Below, one piece after another: positions 12,873 through 24,506 of a DNA stretch of 64,000 nucleotides. The translations under genes were made by a program, and so were the position numbers. Under the pieces are notes generated by a model, which worked only from the letters and a program-made list of their open reading frames with translations, was not told the origin of the DNA and made no database searches. The number at the start of each line of letters is the position of its first letter. Position 1 is the first letter of the stretch. The DNA is from Ipomoea triloba (taxonomy: Eukaryota; Streptophyta; Magnoliopsida; Solanales; Convolvulaceae): the NCBI RefSeq assembly GCF_003576645.1, contig NC_044922.1, forward strand, positions 27,388,822 through 27,452,821. Reading direction: 5' to 3'.

Positions 12873-13760
12873 TTTAGCTATGTTTCAGAAGACTCACAAA
12901 TATTATATTATGTTTGCTTCTACAATCACTTTGCAGCTCAAACGGGTCAGGATGGAACTCCACTAACTACTCCAGTTCGTTGGGCATCAACATTCTAAGA
13001 CATCAGAAGAGCTTCATCTCTATCCTTTAAATAACCAATCCTAAAACACTACCAAACAACTCAGCATAAAAAAACACCCCTGTCTTGGCAAAATTCCACC
13101 ACCAATAATTGCTTTCTCAACAGTAGACTCCAGCAGCAGCACAACAAACAACCATCTACAATCACTACAAACAACAGGAATAAAATCCATTCAATATATC
13201 AAGAAGAAAACAGATATATAAACCAAACAGCAGCTCAAAAAGCATGCTGCAAAATTTCAAAGCATATCTATTCAAAATTTCAAAAGTATAAAATCACATT
13301 CAATATGAAAAAAATAAAAAATAAAAATTCACAATTTTCTATTTTGTATGAGCCCCTTAAGCCTCTGCCTTGGCTTAAAAATTTCTCATATAACACAGGA
13401 CATCCAATCAACCAATACGAAAAAAAAAAAAAAAAAAAAAAAAAAGACAACACCTTTACCACGATGAGGACCTTATCTAAAAATTAGAACCCCCAACTCA
13501 AAAGATTACATCATATTCAGATTAAGAACACCCTGTAAATGCAGAAATGAATATCTTTAAGCAACAGGAAACGCGAAATAATCAAACATTAATCCGAAAA
13601 CGAAACCCTAACTGATTAAACCCAAACATATAGAAATATACACACACGTGACGGTTAGGTGAGGGCGGACGGGTGCTCACGGCGGTGGGAATGGCGGGTT
13701 TCGGTTGAGAAGGACGGAGAAGAAGATGGAATCCGATAATAATTGAGAAGTGTCAGTCCA
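12873..13760 (-). other. Probable 5' UTR intron and leader exon of RING gene
   Basis: An acceptor CATAG lies just upstream of the coding start (about 12877). A GC-richer leader with a possible donor (GCC|GTGAGC) lies near 13680. No ATG in frame with the coding exon is seen in the putative leader exon, so splicing does not obviously supply a start codon. Inferred, not proven. Confidence 0.4.
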
Positions 13761-13928
13761 GTGTAGTGCAGTACAAAATTGTGAATTATATGAACCCTAA
13801 TTTTGCGCACTGAGCGCGATTATTTTAAGTTTTCCTTTTGCTCGCATGCCCCTCTTTTCTCCCCCTATTTACGCTTTTGCGCCTCTTTTTGTCTTTATTC
13901 TTTTTGCCTTCATTTCCAAGTCTTTCTT

Positions 13929-14090
13929 CTTTCTTTCTTACCCCCCTCCCCCCCCCCCCCCCCCCCTTNNNNNNNNNNNNNNNNNNNNNNNNNNNNNNNN
14001 NNNNNNNNNNNNNNNNNNNNNNNNNNNNNNNNNNNNNNNNNNNNNNNNNNNNNNNNNNNNNNNNNNNNNNNNNNNNNNNNNNNNNNNNNN
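13929..14090. other. Poly-C run and assembly gap
   Basis: A run of almost pure C (13941-13966) leads directly into 122 N bases (13969-14090). Frames crossing the gap are meaningless. Confidence 0.95.
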
Positions 14091-14748
14091 TCCCTACCCT
14101 TTTGTTTGGGGAATTGGGATTTTCAGGAATTATAAAAAAAAAAAAAAAAGGAATTTATTGTCAACAAAATACAATAAAACAATGAAAATGTGGCAAAATA
14201 ATTTGTAATTTTTGTATTAAATGTGGTTCTTCAAAAATAATAATAAAAAAAAATGCGTTGAATCTTCCTAGCACAATTTACTTATTGTGTGTGGTTTACA
14301 CACATCATCTAGTAACGGTTGAGGGTTTTTATCGCCATCCAAAACATACTACATAACATCAAGGTGGAATAATTTTTTTTTTTGGTGAAAACATCAGGGA
14401 GGAATATTGTTGTCAAGTTACTCCAGTACACTTTGTTATCAAGATAAGTCGAATGCATTGACAGTTCAGTTTGTTACAGGGGTAAAGTTTGGGAATAATG
14501 ATTTGGAATCGAGTCTTGGCTAATTGTGCAATAGTTGTGCGCAATAAGCAAGAAGTCTAGCCTCTATGTTCAACTGAGTTACCATGATACAAGCCACCTA
14601 AATTAGGCAACACTGATTTTATTGTTCTAAAGAAAATAGCAAATAATTTTTTCTTTTTTTGGTTCAATGCCCACTTTATTGTATTATCAAGATTGGAGAA
14701 ATACATAGAAACAGTCAAGAAATGGCTGCAAACAAAGTAAGATTGAAT
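14091..14748. other. Intergenic, methyltransferase 3' flank
   Basis: AT-rich, no gene seen. The last 100-150 bp before 14749 are the likely 3' UTR of the minus-strand methyltransferase. Confidence 0.5.
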
Positions 14749-16963
14749 CTACTTGTGAGCTACACCATAGACATGGGGATTTATGAGTGAAGCAGAAGAT
14801 AAGGAAACTTGATGAATATCAACCCCTGAAAACCCTGCATCTGCAATACTCTTCCCAGTTTTCCTAGTGAGATGACACCCATCTGCCACAAACTGCTGCA
14901 AAGGATCAAGCAAACCTTGTACAAACCTATGCAGTGTTCCATCTGTCGAGCGAATTCATCGCCCAAACGGGGAGTACTGAAGTTAGCGAAAGCGACAGAA
15001 AGAAAGAACAAAAACGAAAACAAAAACGAAGTTTTTTTTTTTTTAGTACTATTGACTCTGTTACAATGTAACAGACCAGCAGTCATCTGTTGTTTACCTT
15101 GTGCAGCGACGTGTTCTACAAACACAAAAATGCCGCCTGGCTTGAGCACCCGCCTCACCTCTGCACAAGACGGTTAATGTATGTATATCAGCATGGAATG
15201 AACCGGTTAAATTTCTTAAAACGCGAATTTGCAGATACTATAGATGTATTGTGCAGCTTGTGGATTTACTAGAATACGATAACGAAGGGCAAAGAAGTTC
15301 GTGTTATCGTGTACCCTGCAGTGTCAAATCGACATCTTTAACGGAACATAACATGAGGGTCCCAACAACAGCATCCACAGAAGCATCACCAAGAGGCAAG
15401 GCCTCTGAAACCTGCAATATGTTATGCATTCAGCTGAATTCAATTTCCAAATTTTCGATTTTAAGGTAAAATCTACACACCCATATATATTTCATCATAT
15501 CCTCCATTTTAAGCCCTTCTCTAGCCACAAAACCAGACCTTTCAGACCATTATATCAACACATTTCTTCACCAAAACGAAATTTTAAGGTCAAGATTTTA
15601 CGTCTACAGATAGTTACTCCTATTATGTTTTCAGCAAGCCAAAGAAAGCTATCTTGTCTTGTAATACAAGGACGGGTAGGGCAGATACATACCGCTTGCA
15701 TAAATTTGAAATTGTCGGGTGGAAGGCCAGCCGCTTCTGCTGCCGCCTGTGCATACTTCTCCATCTTCCGGTTTGGATCTATGCCATAAACAAAGTCCAT
15801 ATCGCCTGAGTAATACTTAAGATTGGGACCGGTCCCAATGCCAATTTCCAAAACGCTCTTCGCTTGCCCTCTCAAATTAGCAAAAAGTTCAGACTTGTAA
15901 GCTGCAATCTGGAAGTAAAAGGAGAGACCATCAACCAAATACAGAATAGCAAAACAATCAAATGAGTTTCTATCATCTGTAAAACGTTAAAACCAACCTC
16001 TGCCTCGTAAGCTTTTGAGAATGTGTTCATCGCCCACGCATAAAACTCTTCATACCAATCTGCCCTTGGAGGGTGAACCCTATTCAACATTTCCTGCTCA
16101 TAGTATCAGTCAGGCATACACTCATACAGCTTATGGGCTATGGCAGCTCAAACTCAACTACTTTCTTAAACTTCGATTCTTTGCTCTTGTTAAGAGTCCC
16201 ATATTGAAAATAAGAGAGAAACATATGAGTTTATAAAGTCATGAGTTAAACTAAGTGATTAAATTCAGTCTTTTCGCGTGGTTTGGTCATATGCATTATA
16301 GCCCAGTTGAATAACCTTAATCCAATCTTAGATCTTAGATTATAATAACATAGTATAGTATCAAAGCTTGTTCGGTCGGTCCACTTTGTGTATCTGGTGT
16401 TGCAATCCGGACCCATACCTAAAATTAGAGTCTTTGCAAAGATTTTTCACTCAAGATTGAATTCACTGCACACCCTACAAATTCTTGAACATGTATCACT
16501 ACTGGATGCAGAAATCAAGAAAATTTACCCCAAATACACACCAAAATTCGCCTAATGTTCAGAGGAAAGTAAATTTCTTCAACATTTGATATCAAGATTC
16601 ATGGCATCTGAGCAAGAGAAGAGTTAGATTTTATCAAACCTTGGGGTCATTGGAGGTTGAATCAGAAGCACCAGAAGCACGAATGGGCAAGAGAGCCGCC
16701 CCGCCTGCTCCCAGAAACCGCCTTCTGCTGCAGCAAAAGCAGAATCCATTGCTTTCCTGCGAGTCCTTGTGCGTTTGCCTGAGGATTGGAGCCATTTTTG
16801 GAGCTATTTTCTCATTTGCTGATGAACTTGTTGCAGGAATTGAGGGAATGATGGGATTCAGTGAGGAGAAACAGCGTGTGGGGAGAACCATGCCTGCAAA
16901 ACTGCAGAATTTGCCAGTGTTCTTTCTCTTCTGGGCAGATTCTTGGAAGATAGATATAGACAA
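14749..16963 (-). CDS. Plastid-type SAM-dependent methyltransferase, 6 exons
   Basis: Class I (UbiE-like) methyltransferase resembling the plant group around Arabidopsis At1g69526 (recalled). Exons 16640-16963, 15998-16093, 15693-15908, 15315-15411, 15098-15160 and 14749-14942 join to 990 nt, 329 aa plus stop; every junction is GT..AG and in phase. The SAM-binding motif I is VLEIGIGTGPNL (about 159-170), followed by the acidic YGIDPN loop. Motif II/III equivalents are LPLGDASVDAVVGTLMLCSV and RRVLKPGGIFVFVEHV. The first ~100 residues are Ser/Pro-rich like a transit peptide, and M25 is an equally good start. Residues 79-84 (SRRRFL) before GAGGAALLP form a twin-arginine-like signal, suggesting routing to or across the thylakoid membrane. 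Substrate unknown. Confidence 0.92.
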
Positions 16964-17099
16964 GCAGACAACTTTTGTCTCCCCAAAAAAAATCTTTCTG
17001 CCCCTAGTTAAGATTCAAAGGATTTATGTGATTTCTTTGATTTTCTGACATGATGGGCTGATGGAAACTTCATTTTGACTAAAGTATATAGTTCAATTC

Positions 17100-17427
17100 A
17101 ACACGGGATAATGTTAAAAATACTAAGTTCTGTGTGCTTCTGGAAATCAGAGTGCTATGGAGGCTTATCATATGTACTTTGTTTGACATTTTGATGCCAA
17201 CATATGACCATGGAAAAAAGCTTTTATGGTCAAGTTAGCTCTTAGTTGACTCGATCACTCTAAAATCATTCTATTGAGAATGTTGAGTCATTAAGAGGCC
17301 TTGATCAATTAGGATGATAAAGATCCCTTGTGCGCAATGCATATTTGTAAGGAGTGGAAACCTAAGACTGACGGAACAACTCGTGATTTACCTCATTCAA
17401 TGACTCTTATGATTAGTCTAGTATAAG
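17100..17427. other. Intergenic, nothing recognised
   Basis: Short AT-rich spacer between the methyltransferase 5' side and a SINE-like repeat. No promoter motif stands out. Confidence 0.4.
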
Positions 17428-17665
17428 TTGACGGGGCAACCCAAACTGTTAATTTTGTAACCACAAAGTTTCGAATTCAACTCCTAGTGGGAGCGACATA
17501 TTAGCCTTCTTGGTTTGACTGTTGATTTTGTAACTACAAAGTTTCAAATTCGACTCCTAGTGGGAGCGACATATTGGTCTTCCTGGTTTGAGCCAGTTAA
17601 TTATAGACAACCTAAACTGGTTTACCTTCTTGTGATCTTTTATCAACTAAATCACACAATAGAAT
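17428..17665 (+). mobile_element. tRNA-like SINE with internal 73-bp duplication
   Basis: Two tandem copies (about 17459-17531 and 17532-17604) of a segment with AACTACAAAGTTTCAAATTC, CTCCTAGTGGGAGCGACATA and a box B-like TTTCGAATTC, then the 3' module CCTAAACTGGTTTACCTTCT with TGTGATCTTTTA. The same order of motifs occurs at 34590-34745 (+) and, on the minus strand, at 19326-19690 and 32163-32240, which defines a dispersed family. Assignment as a Pol III SINE rests on the box B-like motif and the family distribution. Confidence 0.65.
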
Positions 17666-17908
17666 ATACCACACTTTCAAATAGTGGCTGCAGCCTGCAG
17701 GTTTCCTCGGTCACTCAAAAGAAAAAGACAGGTTTTATTATCAGATTCATTAAATAATAATAATACATCCATGAGGACTCAATGTAGAGGGAACTAAATA
17801 TGACTGAAGCCACAAGGCACAGTTCCTCACACTACATAGCATGGTGGTTTACAGAAGCACAAAAATTTGCTTCAGAGATTATTCTAAGTGCTGGTGTTCA
17901 CCAGATCA

Positions 17909-19142
17909 TTAGCTCTGCTCGTTCTGGACCTCGGTGTGACTTGTGCTCTCGTTGCTAGCATCTGGTGTCCCGCTTTTCTCCTCAGACTCATCATCGGGTT
18001 TGCTATTTCCACCATCCGCTGAGCAAAGAGGCAAGAGAGCGTAATCTTAGATTGTAAATTGAAACTAGCCAGGAAACAAATTGCGTAGGAACATCCACTC
18101 GTGTTTTCAGGTTTGCGTACCTTCATCATCATCAGCAGGGACGGATGCTGAAAGCCTTGTACGGACTTGCTGGTGCGGTGTGGGCTGCATTTAACAATAT
18201 TCAAATCAGAAAAGCCATCTCGTTTACTAGTTCTGTTTAGAATCATGTTGCCCGTTATTTGTTTTGCATTCCGTTTTCAACATAACACTATAAAAGGTAA
18301 TCTATGTGAATAACAATTAACAAGGTTTTAATTAGTTCAATAGTCTATCGAGCTTCACTTCACAGCTAAACTAACTATTCAAGAACGTGCATTTTCCCTG
18401 AGAATCATGGAACAATATGTCAAAAGTATCGTGTTTGTGTGCGAGTGTTTTTACTTCAGTCGGGGGGTGGGGGTTGTGTGGGAAGCACAAAACAAAACGT
18501 ACTTCCAATTTCGGACGAAGTGCCTCTGCAGGTCCTTTGCTCTTCTGGGCTCCCTGCTGTAAGAATAATCGACAAGCCAAACACGATCAAACGTACTAAA
18601 ATTCCAAAACCAGAGACATCTACAACAATAAGCTCGGATGTATTCATGTACCTTTCCTAATGCCCAATCAGCAGAATCGAAAAAAGCACGTTCGTGGTCC
18701 TGTGAATAATGCAGTAGTTTGCAAGTGAGATCGGGGGAACTGAATCTAAAGCATTCACGAAGAAATCAAAGGCCATGGAACGATAATCACCTTGGATATC
18801 AAGGGCGGCTTTTTTGCTAGTAATCCTCCATACTTTTTCTTTATTACTTCCTCCTGGGTAAAACCAATTAAACATAATCATAACCCCCGATTTCACTATA
18901 AAAATCAGAATGTCAAAGTTCCAATAGTAATTTGGACACACACAATTATTTTTCCAAGTCAAAAGACTCAAAACATAGTACCAAGCCATAATTCTACATA
19001 CCTCCTTCGGCTTCTTAGGATTTTCTTGTAATTCAGAAATCTTTGGATCATTCACGGATGAATTTCCATCCACCTGAGATCGCTGTGAATCATCAACGGG
19101 TTCATGTTCTTTGACATTCTCATCATTGCTCGAGTTCAACAT
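17909..19142 (-). CDS. Endosulfine/ARPP19-like PP2A inhibitor, 6 exons
   Basis: Small phosphoprotein of the ENSA/ARPP19 family, which when phosphorylated inhibits PP2A-B55 in animals and yeast. Plants have homologues such as At1g69510 (recalled). Exons 19002-19142, 18791-18853, 18652-18699, 18503-18556, 18121-18184 and 17909-18018 join to 480 nt, 159 aa plus stop, with GT..AG introns in phase. The core is KKKYGGLLAKKPPLISK, then DHERAFFDSADWALGK (69-84), then GPAEALRPKLEPT. FDSADW is the plant form of the FDSGDY signature, so Ser77 is the expected regulatory phosphosite. Both tails are acidic and Ser/Glu/Asp-rich, thus likely disordered. The length is normal for the plant family. A long intron in the 5' leader is probable. 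Confidence 0.93.
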
Positions 19143-19154
19143 GTTGTGTATTCT

Positions 19155-20066
19155 AGACAGGAATACAAGAACATAACTTATTTCATATCAGTTACCATCT
19201 AGAATTCAATCAATCAATCTGTATCTATATGATCAAATGCATGAGAAATTGCACACACAAATAATTGCTCAACCAAGATGACATTATCCAAAGCCTACAA
19301 CTCAACAGAACAAATGTGTGTAACAGGTGGAGCCCACCTTGTCACCCTAGCCGACAAAGTATCATAAGAAGGCAAACCAGTTTAAGCTAGTCGACCAAGG
19401 ACTCTAAGGAGGTAAACCAGCCTAGACTAGCCGACAAAGTACTATAAGGAGGCAAACCAGTCTAGGCTAGCCGCCAAAGTACTTCAAGGAGGTAAACCAG
19501 CCAAGGCTAGCCTAGAAAGTACTATCAGGAGGGCAAACCAGTCTAGGCTAAAGAGGTAGGCTAGCCGGCAAATGACTACAAAAAGGTAAACCAGGTTACG
19601 ATAAGCTAAAACCAAGAAAGCCAATACACAATCTTACAGGGAGTCAAACTTGGAAACTTGTGATTACCAAACTGGGTTGCCCCCAAATCAATAGCTTCTG
19701 ACAATACTAAAGAACCAGATCATTCTTTCAATTGAAGCCATATTCTGAAATTGGAACCTAACAACATATGGGCAGGTGATAAGTGATAAAAGATAAACAA
19801 CAGACATACCAATCCATGGTAATTAGCTAGATAGTTAAGATATCAACATCATCAAGCATCAAATTACTGAGATACAAATTTAGAGTTTCTTGATCTGTTA
19901 TGAGTTAATCTGAACAAATGTATTGCACCACAAGAGAAACAATAAAATCTTCCATAATAAAATCAAAATCCCATAATCCCAAGAATTCAAGTTCCACATG
20001 TATCAGAAGAAAGAAGAGAACTTTAAAGTGCAACTGATAGTAAAAATAAATAAATAAATAAAATAC
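19155..20066 (-). other. Probable 5' UTR intron of the endosulfine gene
   Basis: An acceptor (GTCTAG) lies 13 bp upstream of the ATG at 19142, and a donor-like AAAG|GTATTT lies at 20067/20066, followed upstream by a purine-rich leader at 20067-20170. The intron holds a SINE-derived minisatellite. Confidence 0.5.
19326..19690 (-). repeat. SINE copy with its 3' module amplified (40-bp units)
   Basis: Read on the minus strand it begins like the SINE family (GTTTGGTAATCACAAG, TTTGACTCCC, then TTGGCTTTCTTGG). Its 3' segment, about GGCTGGTTTACCTCCTTATA plus GTACTTTGTCGGCTAGC, is then repeated 5-6 times with a period near 40 bp (about 19345-19600). It ends with CTAGGGTGACAAGGTGGG. The arrangement is a minisatellite grown from part of a SINE. 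Confidence 0.7.
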
Positions 20067-20366
20067 CTTTACAGGAAAGGAAGAATTCTCTGGAGGGCTT
20101 TGAAGAGTTTGGTGGAGAGTGAAGAAATGAGAGAGAGGAAGATAAAGTTACCAGAAATGAAACTGGTAAGCTACTGGAAATATGGAGTTAGGAGATGATG
20201 AAGAGGAATCAAAAAAAAGTTTGCGTTTTTGTTACACAAATGGAATTTGGGCCGACCAAACTGCATTCTTGATATCTCCGAAACATCCTCTGAGTGGATT
20301 AGGTAGTAGTTTTGTATTTATGGGCTTTTCTAATGTTCATGGTAGGTAAGGCCCATGGCCCCTTCA

Positions 20367-20379
20367 GTGGAGAAATTAT
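20367..20379. repeat. LINE target-site duplication, left copy
   Basis: GTGGAGAAATTAT, identical to 25814-25826. Confidence 0.85.
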
Positions 20380-20482
20380 TACGGAGTATTATTATTTTTT
20401 TTTGAAGAAGAAAACTTTCAATTAAAACTTAAATCATGCAGTACAGCAGAAGAAATAAAAAGTGGACTGGTGTCTATCCAAG

Positions 20483-23400
20483 TCACACTCGTACTAAGAA
20501 AAAAGCATAGCTAGCGAGCAAATGAGCAACAACATTTGCATCTCTGCGAACATGACAAAACTTAACATTCTGAAAACTCGAAAGTAAAACAGTAATATCA
20601 TCAAGAAGCAATCCGAAAGGAGATAAATTCGGGGTATGCAGGCTGCGAACCAAAACTTCAGCATCCGTCTCCACTATAATACTGTCCCATTGAGTATTCT
20701 TTAGCCAACTTAAGGCCTCACGAACCGCAAGAACTTCGGCCTCCCTGGGAAGAGCGGGTCCCGGTCTTGAAAGAGATTGAGTAGCCACAAAATAACCATC
20801 ATGATCTCGAAGAATCCACCCCATGCCAATATATGATTTGCCCCGTAATGAACAGAGGCGTCGACGTTGAGCTTTAGAGTACCAATACCAGGCCTAACCC
20901 ATTGCTCTCGCACAGTGTAAACCAGAATTATGCAGATTGTTTGGTAACTTCTAAACAGACCTCCATTCCCTTAGATAAGCCAGTGACTGCTTCACAACGA
21001 GCTGTGGGGTAGTGTAAATCTCATTCCAAATTTTTTGATTACGAGCAGTCCAAATACCCTAACACACAGTGATAAAATGAGTCATTTCATGCTTAGTAAG
21101 ATTATCAAACTTGTCCTTCAACCAAGCCATTAAATCCATACCCATCGAACAGCCCCAAGCCATTCCATACGCAAGCCAAACTTGATTCGCAAAGGGGCAG
21201 TCCGCAAATACGTGAAAAATAGTCTCCCCCAACCTGCCACATAAAGCACATAATCCATCACATGAGACACAACGAGCTTGCAACAGATCTTTGGTAGGCA
21301 ATGTAAAAGAGCACAGATTCCAGAAAAAACATTTTATCTTTGGACGTAAGAAATAATTCCACATAACCGTCCAACCACTCCATCGAGCTACCAAACATTC
21401 CCCCATTAAAAAACGATATGCACTCTGAACTGAATATAACCCATTAATCTCCCCAGTCCAATAGAGACAGTCAGGCTGTTTAGTGAGTGGAATAGGAAGG
21501 CTAAGAATTAACATCCTATCACGATCACAAAACAGATCATTCAAAATATCCACATCCCAAGAAGTGTGATCTAAATTCATAAGAGATTGAGGGGTGACAT
21601 GTTAAAGATGATTATAATTTGGGGTTTCAATGAAAGGGCATGTTGCATCAGGTAACCACGGATCATCCCACACATGAATAATTCTACCGTTCCCAAGTCT
21701 CTAACGAAGTCCCTCCCTTAAACCACTTGTAGCCTCCCACACACTTCTCCAGACATAGGACGGACGGCTACCTAGCCTAGCTTCAAGAAAAGAGTTGACA
21801 GGATAGTATTTTGCCTTAAAAACACGCGTAACAAGAGCCTCATGTCTAGTAAAAAAAGCCCACCCCTGCTTCCCTAAGAGAGCTAAATTCATTGTGTGCA
21901 GTCTTCGGAATCTCATTCCTCCCATAGACTTTGGTTTACAGAGGTCTGCCCACCCCCTCCAACGAATGCCCTTCCTACCCTCCCTCGCCTCACACCCCCA
22001 CCAATAAGAGTTCATAAGACGCTCCAACTCCTCACAAAGACCCTTTGGCAACATAAAGACCTGCATTGCATAATTAGGAATGGATTGCAAAACAGTTTTA
22101 AGGAGAATTTCCCGACCAGCCCTCGAAAGAAAACGATTACCCCAATGGCCAATCTTAGTTTTAATTAGATCCTTTATCCATCCCAAAACATCCATCTTTC
22201 GACGCCCAATTAAACCAGGTAAACCCAAGTAATCCCCCCCCCCCCCAAAAGCAGTTTGTCTAACGCCCATTTCAGAACAAAGAATATCCTTATCTACCCA
22301 ATCCAAAGTAGGCCCAAAGCTCATAACTGATTTATCAAAATTCACAACCTGGCCAGTGGCAGCCCCAAAAAGCTTCAAAACATCATTAACAGTACCCGCC
22401 TCTCTATAGGTAGCTCTAAAGACAAGGATTATATCATCAGCAAAACCATAAGTGACTAATCCCCGGGGCATGACGAGCAATAGGAACCCCCGTAAGATTA
22501 CCCAGCTCTTCTTGCACATGAAGCATATTACTCAAACCCTCAATTACAAGCAGGAACAAATATGGTGACAGAGGATCACCCTGACGCAAACCTCTTGTAG
22601 GGATGACAAGCCCCTAAGCTTCCCCTTCTAATAAAACATGATAATTAACAGTGCTAAAACAAGAGTGCATAATTTTGACCCAAGGAGCAGAAAAACCCAT
22701 ATGCAACATGACATACTCAACAAAACCCCATTCGACTCTATCAAAAGCTTTACTCATAACAAGCTTTAAGGCAACATATTTATCAGGGGAACTGGAACTG
22801 CGACAATGCAGGAAATGAATCACCTCCGAAGCTAACAGAACATTGTCAACAATTGAACGACCCGGCACAAAAGCACTTTGACACTCTAAAATTAAACCCC
22901 CCATAACACTCTTTAACCGGGTAGCAAGGACCTTAGCTAGAATTCTATAGAGAACATTACAAAGGGCAATTGGGCGAAGGTCTCCCATCTGAACAGGCTG
23001 TTTGATTTTTGGAATGAGGGCTATGTGAGTATTGTTTAGGCCAGTAGGTAACTCCCCATTAGAGACCACAGAATTGAACAGAGAAACCATCAGAGAAACC
23101 CCCCCCCCCCCTTTCAAAAGTTCCCAGTACTCTTGATAGAAGCCTGGTGTTAGACCATCAGGGCCCGGAGACTTATCCGGGTACATTGAAAAAAGAGCAG
23201 TGCGAATTTCATCCACTGTCACTACCCTCATAAGATCCCGATTCTGGTTTTCCGACACCCTACCCTGAATACAAGAAAGAACCGGACTCACATCACCAGG
23301 AATTGAAAAAAACAGATCCCGAAAATAAGACACAGCCACACCCGCCACCTGCCGTCTGCCCTCAACCCAATCCCCAACCAAATTTTTCAACCGGTGAATA

Positions 23401-24506
23401 GAATTCCTACGCTGGCGTTGACGAGCTAAAGTATGGAAATAATGAGTATTCATGTCTCCCTCTCGTAACCAAAATTGTTTTGCCCGTTGTTGCCAAAAGG
23501 TATTTTGATCTTTTAGTAATTGAAGATAGGTTTTTTGAGCATTTTGATAGTCCCGCATACTTCTAGCATCAGACTTGGCCTTTGTTTTATCCATAATACC
23601 CCGACTAGCTTCTAAAAGCCACCTAGTCTCCCTCTTACGACGCCGACCCTAGTTTTTCAAAGACTCCCCACATACTGAAATTTTCTCTAAAATATCCAAG
23701 TCCGAAGCACCACCCCAAATCCTCTCAACAATGTCACGACAATGCCCCTCTCATAACCACTCATTTTCGAAACGAAAGCAACGGATGGGCTTAGATTGTG
23801 GGTTACATGCTGGAATTAAAAGAAGGGGAAGGTGGTCACTACCCCCACAAGAAATGGATTCCCCCCGAGCATCCCTGAACAAATCCACCCACCCATCAGA
23901 ACATAGAATTCGGTCCAGCTTTTCCTGGACCCAATCAGTCGAGCCTCTACCCCGCTCCTAAGTGAAATGACATCCCGAAAAAGGAAAATTGAACAAACCA
24001 CTATCCCGAATTACATCCCTAAACCCATGCATTAGATGAACAGGGTGGGGAACCCTCCCCAATTTATCACTAGGGTCCAACAAATCATTGAAGTCCCCCA
24101 TCACCACCCAAGGGAGAGAAGATAAGGAAGAGATATACCTTAGCAAATCCCAGGAGTGATGTCTCCGAGAACGGTCTAGGTAGCCGTAGAAACCAGTGTA
24201 TCGCCATTCTGGGAGGCCAACAGCGAACCGAATAATTGCATCGATATGTTGTTGAGCATATCCCGTGATACGCAACTCTATATCATCTGACCACAGGAGA
24301 GCCAAGCCCCCGCTTCTCCCCACCGCATCCACACTCAAAGCGTTTGTGTAACCCAATTTGTTTCGCAAACCAGTCAACCGTGTTGTACCACACATAGTCT
24401 CACATAAAAAGATGACCTTGGGCCTATGTAAACGGACTAGGTCCGTAAGAACATGAACCGTCGCAGGCGGGCCAAGCCCACGACAGTTCCAAGCTAGAAG
24501 ACTCAT
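20483..24506 (-). pseudogene. LINE ORF2: endonuclease-RT-RNase H, broken
   Basis: Endonuclease: LLAWNCRGLG at the start, ET, VVMGDFND and the later GGSDHLPLLL. Reverse transcriptase: RPIALCNVLYRILAKVLA, SAFVPGRSIVDN, GLRQGDPLSPYLF and FADDIILVF. Then the zf-RVT block (SCDGLCALCGRLGETIFHVF) and RNase H (NVDAS; VETDAEVLVRSL; HVRRDANVVAHLLA). Three early stops fall where Trp or Arg is usual (CHFT* near 23958, WL*EGH near 23750, LKN*GRR near 23650), and the RT and RNase H frames shift near 22470 and 20820. The motif A Asp is Val (LVMSKAFDR). It is not functional. Confidence 0.9.

Noticed and set aside
13803..14208. Open frames running through the N gap
   Set aside because: They are translations of poly-C, N bases and poly-A; no coding evidence.
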